DNA from: Undaria pinnatifida
Lineage: Eukaryota > Sar > Phaeophyceae > Laminariales > Alariaceae
Assembly (NCBI GenBank): GCA_012845835.1
Contig: JABAKD010000005.1
Location: 8,762,323-8,826,322, forward strand
DNA length: 64,000 nucleotides
Direction of reading: 5' to 3'
Made by a program: the position numbers and the translations under genes. A model generated the notes under the pieces. The model worked only from the letters and a program-made list of their open reading frames with translations. It searched no databases and was not told where the DNA came from. Positions within the stretch are counted from its first letter, which is position 1; the number at the start of each line of letters is the position of its first letter. Of this stretch, positions 25,101 through 37,100 are shown piece by piece.

Positions 25101-28100
25101 CGGTCTTCTAGGAAGGGCGTGTAGGCGTGATACGATCAATGGAGATAGTGAGGGACCTCGAAATATTTTCGTCGAACTCACGGCTGACGTCGTTAGACTA
25201 ACTTTATTAAATAGGTGCACTCTTTCTTACCTAGCCATATCAGGAGGCGGCACCTTCGCCCTTTGACTGAGCAAAAGTGCCGTCATTTGCCTTGACTGAC
25301 CCCAAACTACTTGGTTTTAGTGTGAAACACTCGGCCCTACCCCTTGGCAGCTTGAGTTGCCTTGACTGACACCAAATCGCTTGGTTTTGGTGACTTACCC
25401 TAGGCCCTACTCGCGCCCTTGACAGCGCCAATTTTCCCTTGCTTGACGAGTCTCCTGACACCTTCGCCCCTGCCGTAGCCTGCACCCACACCCCTAAACC
25501 GCGAGGGCTTTTCGTGGGTCGGGTACTGTAGCTTCTTGCGGATCGGGTCTGATTCGACCCGACCCGTGGGATTCGAAACCTCTTGACCAGACCAGTTTGG
25601 CCCAACCCGACCCGATCCGACCCGACCCATGGGAATTGATAACCTTTTTGACCCTGCCGGACCCAACCCGTGAGATTCCGAACACCTCTTGACCAGGCGG
25701 GCCTCAGTCGGTTCAGGGTGACTCGATCCGACCCGTGGGATTCGAAAACGTCTTGATCCGACCAGCCTGACCCGACCCGACCCGACCCGACCCGACCCGA
25801 CCCGACCCGACCCGACCGTGGGATTTGATCACCTCTTGACCCGATCGGACCCAATCCGTGATGTTTCAAAACACCTTTTAACCGGACGGGACTCGACCCG
25901 CGAGATACCGAAAACCTCCTTACCCGACCCGCTGGTAGGGTATTGACCCGTGAGAAGCCCTGCTAACTTGCCGTCCCTCCCCATGTTTCCTTTCTAGCGG
26001 GCGGATGGACACGTTCCTGGACGAGGAAACGTACGTCGTGGCTCTCAACCCCGGCTTCGGCGCGGCGTCAAATCAGATCGGGAGAAACGTCAACAGAGAC
26101 GTGCCTTCGGCAGATGGTGAGCTCCCCCCCCCCCACTATTCCTTCAACCCCTCCCCTTCAACCTCTCCCCCTCTCCCTATATTCCGCCCCCCCCTCCTCC
26201 CTCCCTTTCCCCCTCCCCTCCTCTGCTTCCCTTATCCCCTGTCTCCACTCCCCACTTCTACTTTACTTTCATTGATTATCCTTTTTTGTCTTGGGGGTGG
26301 GATACAGAGCTCGTCCATGTTAGGAGCCCAACAAAAATTAGATGCGCCCCTACCGTAGCACGTTTCTATGCTTTAACGCCTTTATAACTGGAAACCCGTT
26401 TTCGGGGACAAGCTTACTTGAGTTTAGTATAGGGAGGGGCTCTCGAGGGGTTAAGGTGCACCGTTTTTTCCTTTGGCTCCTCCCTTGAACAGCTCTATGC
26501 CTCAGCCCATTTTTTTTTGTTTCGTTGAGTAAACTGGAAATGCAACTCGATGAACAGATAGGCTCATGGCCTAAGTATAAAGAACGTTTTTTTTTTTGCA
26601 AACATAGAATGCAAACATAAAATGGAATTCCGACGATTTTGGATTAAGGAGCCCCGTCATTCATAAAATGTGGTTAAGCCAAACTGTGGTATATATTGAT
26701 ACCTATATTGTGACAGTTTTCGGCCAACACGTTTCTGACTGAAGCAACTAAAGCAACTATTAAAAACACACTGTACCCAATATCGTTGGGATGCCGTTTT
26801 TTTTTGTTTTACAACATGCGTACTTGTAGCGTTCGTTGGTTACCTAGGCCGTGGGACGCCTGCCACGGCAGAGGTAGCATTTTTTTGCAAATATGTTTTC
26901 TGAACCTTTTGGGACTCCTTAACCAAACCTCGCCGTTTTTTTTTTTTTTTTTTAATTGCGTAAGACGTGATATTTTTCATCGTTTTTTTTTCATTTTCTT
27001 CATTGCTATCAAAACCAACTATTGGGTGGGGCATATGATATGAGCTCCCAAGGCGAGGAACATGCCTCAGACAAAGACGTGGTGCACCTCTGTTATACCG
27101 CAACGCGTGCTGTGGGATTGTTAATCGCGTTACACTTTTCGTTTTTCCTGAACGTCGGTGTGTGGAGCTTCTCAAGTGACGGGCGTGCCAGCAAACGACA
27201 TGGGTGCACCCCTAGCGTGTGTAGCACACGTAGTTGGCCACTTTTTTCTCCCTCTGCCGCGTGTAACGATAGAGGGGTGCTGAGCGCTTTTCGACAAGAA
27301 ATGCCATGGCTGTTCACGGGTCGAGTCACTTTTCCCGGGTCGGATCGGGTGGTCAGGGTGGGTGACCTGACCCCGACCCGTTAGGTTTGAAAACCCTCAT
27401 GACCCGACCCGACCCGACCCAACCCCCTGGCCCAACCCGGCTCGACCCGCGAGGCGATCCGACCCGCGGGCCAGGCCGTAACCCGTGAAAAGCCCTGAAA
27501 CAAAGTGTCATCGATGGAGCTCCTCAGCCGAGGAGGTAGTCAATATTCACCATGGCAACATCCATGCGATTCATAGATCCTCAAAAGAAAAAAATACACG
27601 TGTAAAAAAAAACGAGCGGCCGGTGTATCACGCAGCGGGCAAATATGAGTGTCAACCATTACGTTTATCGAAACTCACAGCTGACGTATTCAAAATGATT
27701 TTTTAAAGTATTGTTGGAATGCGTGCTACGACGTATTATGTACTGTAGGTATTAAGGTATACCACTTTTTGGCAGAAACGAGTTCTGAATGACAGGGCTC
27801 CTTAACGCCTTTCCGACTGGAGACCCATTTTTGGGGACACATTCACTTGAATTTAGTATAGGGAAGGATTTGGGGCTCTGAAGGGGTTAACGGCTTTACA
27901 ACTGGAAACCCATTTTTGGGGGCAAATTTACTTGAAGTTAATATAGGGAGGGAATTTGGGGCTCTGAAGGGGTTATAATATCCCAAAATCGTTGGTGATT
28001 TCCGTTTGTGCTTTGGTTTGGTTGTGTACCTAGGCCATGGAACTGTTGTGGGGTAATTTTTTTGTTTTCCTTGAAAAAGCAGTTTTTTTTGGGTCAAGAA

Positions 28101-31100
28101 GCTATTTATAAGAGAGATTTTCAAGCGAGGAGCCCCTGAAACAACAAGAAAAAACGGCGCACCTTTACCGCGGCATGCGTGATCATTTGCGTCTTAAGAT
28201 GGTTCTTGTTGATAGTTAGACATTTGGGATTGTTTGTCGCTCGCGTTGCGCTATCGTTTTTTCTGATCACAGTTCGACGCGAGTAGACGAGTCAAGAAAA
28301 TGCTGAATTCTTCTCGCGATAAGAATGAAGGCACGTACCGTAGTGGGGAAGGGGGGGGAAGGAAGGCCCACTGTATGGCCCCGGATTTGAGTTACTACTG
28401 GACAAGGGGAGCGCGAGAGTAGTGCGAGGATAGTAAATGGGATGATTAAAATATAATAAAATAAAAGGACGTTTGGCTCACGTTTCTTTTTTTTTCAAGT
28501 CAGTTTTTGGGTGAGTATATAGAGGCTCAAGTCACCACCCTTAGAAGGCAAAAAATGGGTGCACTCCGATCGTGCGATGCGTCCTCTCGAACCCCCAAAC
28601 GGGTAACAGCTCCTGTTTGTTTACTTCGCTCGCCGATTTGCTGAGTTTTGACACTTGAGTCGTTCATGAAAGCTCCTCTTGTTAGTCATTCTCTTACCGT
28701 GCCCTGCTCTTGGAGTTAGCGAGCGAACTCCACGTTGGTTCCTTTTCCTTTGTTGTTTTTTTCCTTTGTTTTTCTCGTTTTTCGTTTTCGTTTTTCGTTT
28801 TTCGTTTTTCGTTTTTCGTTTTTCGTTTTCGCTGTTCGTTTTTCGTTTACGTTTTTCGTTTCTGTCTTTTTTTTTCATTATTTTTATTTCTGGCAGTGAT
28901 GTGGAGCTGGCTTCCTTCTCTCTTCTTCTTGGCGGCCCTCGACCTGCCTCTCTTCTTCACCACCTCCTCGCGTGAAGGTACGCTTGGTGGTTATTGTTGC
29001 TGTTATTGTTGTTTGTAGTAGTTGTAGTAGTGATGGTGGAATTGTTCGTGATGTTGGTTGGTGTTGGTGTTGGTATTGTGTGTTAATGTGTTGTTGGAGG
29101 AGGTAGTGTTGGTGCAAATGTTGGCGTTGGTGCTGCTGTTGGTATTGGTGTTGGTGTTGTGTGTTAATATGTTGTTGGTGGAAGTGTTGGTGGTGGTGGA
29201 GGTGTTGTTGTCGTTCTCATTGTTGCTGTTGTTGCTGCTGTTGCTGCCGTTCACGTTCTTCTTCGTGCATCGCTCGAGATACCTCGTATAGGCTTGCGAC
29301 GCATGCGTTTCTGTCACGTTTTTTTTTCGCGAGGTCGCTTAGCCAGCCAAAAATCGGACCAGGTAACATGTTTGTCGCTTGTCCCGTCCCGCACCAGGCC
29401 AACACTGATTTTTGTAGATGAACTAAAAAGGTAGCCAGACGGACAATCCCGTGGCCGAGGTATTTCACGACATATATATATGTCATTTCCTTCCACAGCT
29501 GTCAGATTTTGTCCCCCTCAAAAACGGGTTTTATAGTTTCCGCGCACAGACTGACTAGCACCCTGTTGACCCTGGTACAAGCTACACTGTAGTTCCAAGG
29601 GGAGTCGCCGACCTATATCCTTAATCAGGACACACACCCAGTTATACGCGAGATCGGAGAATCACACACAGCTTGCAAATATGAGTTTCGACAAAGTCTT
29701 CGATCTCACAGCTGGAGTGTATTTCTATTTGTATAATAGAGTGTTTGCGAAAATACGTTTCTAAAAATTTACTTGCCTTCCGCTAAAAAAAGTAAATTGC
29801 CTTCCCACCGAGTTTTTGGTGTGTTTGCGCTAGCGGTAAACAAAATCCTGCAGGCGACGCCTCCGAAATTTAGAAGGGAAACGGGGATGTGCGCGATTGT
29901 AATATACGTACGAGTACAGCAGCAGCAGTGCGAGTTACTGCTCTATAGTACTATACGATACGAGTACTCGTTGTACGTACTCCAGTCTCGAGCCTCTCGT
30001 TTCAGGTGCAGCAGTACCTGGAACACGGTACATGCAAGCACCCAACAGACTACAAATTAGAGGTATGGCGGTCTGTCTCGCGCGTAAAAACACCTTGTGA
30101 GCAGGGACTACCTCATTACACGTGCTACAAGCAGAGCAACGCCTTCCTCATGCGACGGAAGGGAAGGCGAAGCGCAGTTTCCCCATGGAACGTGGACCTG
30201 CTATTGCGAAGCACCACCCTGCGAAGAATCTGCACGCAGCGGTTTAGGGCAGAGGAGTTTCCGCTCCTCTGCCCTAAACCAAAAGTCATGCCACGCTTCA
30301 GTCGCGGTGATGTTGGAGAAGCGCGGTGGCTGCTGTCGCACAGATGGACCGATACGAGTCCTATCTTGCCAGATGCGGCACACGATAGCCGCAATCAAGG
30401 CGCGTGGTGTCGCTCTCTGCGTTGAGGCTCCTCTCCGCGTGCGTGCGTTCGACTCCGCCAGCTGCGAGAAGTTCACCACAGCTTGCAGCAAGCGCTGAAC
30501 CCTTGGTCACGGACGCAGAGGGCAGCAACTGACGGTTCATCACCGGCCTGCTGCATATCTCTGATGTTACGCCTGTGCGTCGTGCTCAGGGTACTACCCT
30601 CTCCATCCTCCGTGCGTTCGTTGCTTGTACTGCTGCTGTGCAAACAGCGGTGCTTGTCCTGTTTGTCCCGTGGTTGGGGCGCTATAGACCCTTGCAGAGG
30701 CGTTCTGCCTCGGACAAATGCTCGGTGTATTGTAGGCCAATGAAACAGAGAGACAAAATTTACCGTAACTTTTGATCAAAACCTACCTTCGACAAAGTAT
30801 ATTTTTGCCTTTTTTTCAAAAATTTACCGCAAATATTGCCTTCGGGACAATTTTTGAAAAAGTAAATTTCTAAAAACGTACTTTCGCATACACTCTAATA
30901 TATTTAAAAAACACAAGTGATATTCCAATGGTACTGCTGGTAGATATGACGGATAACCAAAGTAATCAGAACCCTCGATATACACAAAAATCTATATATT
31001 CCCCTGTTAACACCAACCCTATTTGATCCTGATTACTATTAATACAGTACCACACTAGCACGGTCCCCCTATAAGGTGGTATCCCTATGTTAGGCGGTAT

Positions 31101-34100
31101 CCCGATATAGGACAAGGCGGTATCCCTATGTATGGCGGCATCCCGATATAATGCAGTGGGAACCGGTTGGCGCGACGGGGGAGTTGCACTCATAACCCGG
31201 AATGAATAAATTCGGCTTTCTCCCGATAGGACAATGCTCTGGAACACCACCGCCTTGCTGAGCGCCCGCCCCGTACCGTGCTGTATGCCCCCCCGCAAAT
31301 GCTTGCTTGGTATAAAAAAGTTTGTATGGTACCAGGTAAACGTTACAGAGGACCACAATTCTTGAAACCCTCGATAAACACTAACACCTATATTTTCCGC
31401 CGTTTCGACGAACCTAATTTGATCCTGATTACAGTCAGGCCACGGAAAGGCGTGCCCTTTTTGGGCCCAAGGTTTGTTACCTGTTACCTGTTACCTGTTA
31501 CCGATTGAGCTCCTCACTGGGAAACTATGGGTTGGTATGATATTATTAGTGTTACGGGTACATTTGTTGTATCAATGGGACTAGCGCGTAGAAATGTTGG
31601 TCGGGTTGCGCGAACGAATGCCTTCGAAGTCATGCTTCGGGTGATGTTGGTGGTGAGACGTTGAGCTTCCTCATGCTAGTGGAGCTCAGAAAATTCTGGC
31701 TGCACCCCGGGCGTGGGATGACCCATTGCTGCTACTGCTACTGTGTGTGTCCCCGTGAATAGAGTAGGTGGTACCTGGTAGTTGTTTTAGTGTCAGCTAT
31801 GACAGGAATTGGCCAAAAAGCGCGACTTCAATCCCGGCAGTAGTCCAACGAGACTAGTTATAGTGATACTTTAAAACATGCTGGGATAGAGGCGTACGCC
31901 CCGTTTTATCTGAGGTGCCTCACCTTAGGAGCTTACCCCATTTCCAGCTCCGAAAAATGTCATACTGTACTATAACTGTAAGTGTTAACTCGAAGTGTTT
32001 TGCCCCCATGTCGGGACTGCGGTTCTAAATGGGTTTTAAGAACCTCTCCCGAAAACTGATCGGGAGAAAAATAAAACTGCCACGTAGCACCGGATAAAAA
32101 ATCCCATGGCCTAGGCATACAAGGAGAATCTTGAACAAAAGGGACCTATTTCCGACGATATTGGGGTTCACGCCTTTACTACTGGAAACCCTTTTTGGGG
32201 GAAATTTTACTTGAAGTTAGTATAGGGAGGAATTTGGGGGCTCTGAAGGGGTTGAGGAGCCCCATCATTCAGAAACCATCTCACACGAAAAGTGCTACCT
32301 GTGCTAATGCCTACCTGGTATATCGTAGCACGCGTCCGTTACTATGGATAAAATGCATACATAATCATGGTGTTCGAGCCCTTGCGACGAGAGGGAGAGC
32401 ACCTTTTGGCAAAAATATTTTTCTGAATGACGGGGCTGCTTAAGGCCTTTTTACAGCTGTGGAAACCCATTTTTGGGGACAAAACTACTTGGAATTAGTA
32501 CGGGTAGGGGTTTTGGGGGCTCTGAAGGGGTTATTACCCGAAATCGTCGGAATGTCGCGTTCTTGTTTTCTGCAACATTGTTCGCTGTGTACCTTATACT
32601 GGTAGCACCTAGAGGCCATGGGATGCTTCATCATCACGTTAAAAGCTCGCTTTTTTTTTCTCAAATTCGGGTGTTGGGGGTGGTATATACCAGTATTATA
32701 TATTAATGGATGACATACAGGTGATATATATATATTGCACACTTGTACTCTCCAGATGCTGGACAAGCCGTGGTCACAGGTGTCGTCCCTTCTCCCCCGC
32801 GGTTCTTGCCTTCAATTTTTATCGCGCATACGGTTCAGCAATCCCACTGCTCGTCGATTTTTCATCGAGTGTTGCTAACTCACGCTCTCGCGCTTTCCGC
32901 AAGTCAATTTGTGCACAAGGAAAAGTCCCCACGAATTCATACGAGTATGCACTCGGACGGGCTCGAACTCGCGAAACTGACCTATACCAGGCTCGAGGAT
33001 AACCTTATACGCCACCGGGGCGACCGGGTATATGATATATAATATGATGACAAGAGCTACCCCAAGTGAGGAAGGAGCCGTAGAAGGCAATGGCGAACCC
33101 CTATCATAACATAGCTTGTGCCGTTTCGTCACCATCATCACCACCATCATCACCATCATTATCGCCGTCGTCGATGCGCGTTTGCCAGGTCTCGACCACA
33201 TGGGGGTGGTGCTGCAGCGCATCATCGGCATGTACGGCTTGGGATTGACGGTGGAGGCGCCGTTGCCTTTCGCAAGCACCGTTCCGGTCGGCGAAGGGCA
33301 GAACGTGCGTTGTTTGTTGCGTGGCTTGTTGGGTTGGGTTGGATCGGGTAGGATTGGGTTAGGTTGAGTTGTGTTGTGCTGTGACATGTCTTGGATTGGG
33401 TTGGGTCAGGTCGGGTTGGGTGTTGTGTTTTGTTGTATTTTGTTGTGTTGTGTTGTGTTGTGTTGTGTTTGGTGTTGTGTGTGTTGGTCTGTGTGCCGTG
33501 TGTTGTGTTGAGTTGGGTTGGGTGGGATTGGGTTGGGTTGTGTGTTGTTTTTTGTATGTAGGGCTGTGTGTGCTTACGTTGGATTGGGTTGGGTTGGTTT
33601 TTGTGCTGGATTCGGTTGTCGATTGTGGGTTGGGTTGGTTTCGCTTGGGTTGTGTGTCATGTGTGTTGTGTTGTGCGTTTTCTCTCCCCCTTCTTTCCAT
33701 TTCGAAAGGGATGGATAGTCAATGGTCAGATGGCCTAAGACAAGCAGCAAATGAGTACGCCCCTCCCCCCCCTTTCCCTGCGGCGGTACATGCCTTGCCA
33801 TGGTGGTGATGACAACACTTATTTAGGATGTTCGGGCGAACAGTTACATAATTGCGGCGCAGGGGCGGCAGCCGGGCGTCTACGGCTTCAGCTCCTACCC
33901 GGTCACTCCAGGTAAGATTAGAAGGGTTGGTTGTCCAACGCGTGCCTCGATTTTTGGGGGTAGGCTGTGCAATACAATACTGTGCAACACACCACTGTGC
34001 AATACACCACTGTGCAATACACCACTGTGCAATACAACACTGTGCAATACAACACTGTGCAATACAACACTGTGCAATACAACACTGTGCAATACAACAC

Positions 34101-37100
34101 TGTGCAGCACAACACTGTGCAATACAACACTGTGCAATACAACATTGTGCAATACAACCAACCAAGGGTACGGCAGAGGGGTCACCGCTATGCTCTCTTT
34201 TCTTGGCGGCTAGAGGCCATTCTCTCGCGAGTGTGGCTACCCTATTTTTTGTAATCTTAATCCCTTTGGGGCTTGATAGGGAAACATAAATCAGTGAAAA
34301 TCGATGATGATAGCATGGGGCGCTGCTGATTGGGGGATGATAAACATTGGGGTGTCCGAAGTACAGCAATGCAAGGGGTCGTACGGGGCGGCCTGCTCAT
34401 ACTGCTGCGCGCTCACGCTACTCGTAGACGCTCGAAAATGTCGCAATCACCGTCTTGTGGTCGCTACACTATAATCAAGATCATTCAAGTCCCAAAAGGG
34501 TTATGCTTTGGTGCCTTTCGGTTTGGCGATAATAATCACTGCAGCTATGGAATTGTTTGCCACGCTACGCCAACATTTTTTCTTAGTCCTGGTGAGGGTG
34601 AGAGGTACAGAGAGCCAGTTCACTCGCGCTAGTGGCTTAAACCCCTTTAGAGCCCCCAAACCCCTTCCTATACTGATTCCAAATAAATTTCCCCCCCAAA
34701 TGGGTTTCCAGTTGTGGAGGCGTTTTTAAGCACGGTGGTGACAACGAGTGCACCCTTCTTACCCTTAGCCTTGGTGGAGGCGTGCTACAATGTTTGGGGA
34801 TGGGTTGTGCTACCCTTCGCGTGCTACGGCCGCAGACGGAGAAAGAGGAAGGAAACAGTATCAGCAAAAGAGCTTTTTAAGTAGTACATACATGGAAGAA
34901 ACGTACTGACCGCCTTAGTGTTGGAGGTCTCTAGTAGGAGCAGAAACGGTACTCCGTCTCGAAAGGGATGGGTGGTCAATGGTCAAACGACCTAGGCAAT
35001 CAACAAATTTGTACGCCCCTCCCCCACCCTAGTTTTGGATGTTTGGGGGTATGGTGTGTGTGGGGGGGCAACAGTGCCGGTACGTACCAGTTCAGTATGC
35101 CGGCACTATTCAGGTCGCCGGCAATGTTGGGAATAGGGGAAGTCATCCCTCGCTATTAATGGGGGTGCAGCAGATTCTAAGAAGTTTATGGGCCTTCAAC
35201 AGGACAAGCTCAAACATCTCACGCGAAACATGACTTGGAAGGCATTCGTTCGCGAAACCCGACCAGCATTTCTATGCGTTAGCCCTATTAATACTAGTAA
35301 AACAAGTGTATATACTAACCAATAGTTCCACACTTGGGGAGCTCTCCCGGTAAGGTATACCTTTTTTTGGCTCAAAAAGGGAAACCCCTACGGTGGGATG
35401 ACTCGGGTTACTAATAGAGAGTTCCAGTCGTGCCAAGCGATTCCGCCGGCACTCTGGAGAGGAGTGGCACAATGCAACCGGCTCTATATAGGGGAGTGGC
35501 ACTATTTGACGGGCACTTTTGAGGGGAGTGGCACTATTAAACCGGCACTATTGGGGAGACCCCGTTGTAGGTTGTGCAGCCTGACGGGTGCTACCGTGCT
35601 TTGGGGGTTGGGGCCGTTCCTAACGAACGCAAAATAAATAAAAAAATGACGACTAGTCCTGACAAAATGTCACGATTCCTGTCATTTTCAAATTCTGAAA
35701 TGTCACGTGTTCGAAAAAACATTACCTCGTAGTCACGTTTTTTTTGTCAGGAACCCTGTCATTATTTTTTTATGGGAAAATGTTAGTAAACGATTCAGAG
35801 GAGCCCGGGTTTCCTGACAATTAGCACGATTCGCGAAAACTCATGTCGCGTTTTTTTTTGTCACGATTCCCGACATTTTTTTGTGCTCGTGAGGAACGAC
35901 CCTTAGTTGTGCAACCTGTCGCGTCCTACGACATTATAGGGGTACGTTGTGCGAGCTTCATACCCTAAGGATGCATGCCGTGCAGTGCCACGCACATAAC
36001 TAGATACGAAAAACAGAACGTGAATACGCCGGCACACCAGGAAAAATACGAGCTGCTGTGCATGCGGCGGACGTGGCCTCTACCCTTTGCTTACACCCCT
36101 CGTCTTTGCGTCTCGCCGTGCTTCTCGTCTGCCCCCTCCCCCTTCCCCCTCCTCTCCTCCCCGTCCTCCAACCCCCTCTCTCCCCCTCCACCTCCCCTCC
36201 ATTGATCTTCTCCCCTCCCCCTTCCCCCCCCCCCCCCCCACTTTCCTACCCGCCCCCCCCCCCCCCCCTCCCCCGCCACCTCCCCTCGATTGCCCGTCCC
36301 CCCCCCCCCCCCCCCCCCCCCCGCCCCCCCGCCCGTCCCCGCCCCCTCTGCCCGCCCTCCCTTCCTCTCCGTCCCCTCCTCCCTTCCCCCCTTCCTCCCC
36401 CACCCCCCTCCGCTCCCCCTTCCCCGTTGCTATTGATCACCCGTACAGACACACGCACCGAGAATTTAAGAAGGATACTGCGGCAAAATGCGGGAAGGAT
36501 CAGCAAACCCCCCCTCCACCCGTCGATAGCGAAGAACGCCCCCTCCACTTATACCAGGGATCACCTGGGTGAGATATAGCTACACTCATGTATGACTTCG
36601 CTTTTAGTTCTTTCGGAGTTCGGATTATCTTTTTGGTTTGCCCGAGGCGTATGGTTCGCTTCGGTGAGAGATATTATTTAGTCTGAATCACCTTGATGAG
36701 ACACATGCGCTGATTTTTTATTTCGCTTTTATTCTTGGTCGATTTCTGATTTCGTTTTTATTTTCTTGTCTGATTTATTATGTTCGCGTATATGTCTTGT
36801 CTTATTTTGTGATTTCGCTTTAACTTATTTGTCTGATTTCTCATTTCGCTTTTGTTTACCTTTCTGATGTCTGATTTCTCCTTTATTTCTTGTCTTATGT
36901 TCTGGTGTCACGTTTATTTATTGACTGATTTATAATTTCGCGTTTGCTACTTTTTCCTGCGAGTACTGCTGTGTCTTACTATTAGAGGTCTGAGCTACCT
37001 TCAGTTCCTGTCTAAAAGGCATACCATTTTGTTCGGTTGTATACTGGTATATAAGCTTTTTAAAATTCCATTAGTACATGAGATATGCGCTGATTTCTGA

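Noticed and set aside
24523-25266. 247-residue open frame on the plus strand, hydrophobic
   Set aside because: Built from T-rich intron and a SINE B fragment inside intron 6 of the Mss51-like gene; poor codon pattern.
25240-25869. 209-residue open frame on the minus strand
   Set aside because: Mostly GACCC array translated as VGSGRVGSG; no splice, start or family support.
30006-30062. Candidate exon after a TTTCAG acceptor in intron 8
   Set aside because: Inside a TIR element; exon 8 joins directly to 33189 with family agreement.
36058-36579. Pro-rich and Gly-rich frames over 100 residues
   Set aside because: Homopolymeric C tract; open on both strands simultaneously.
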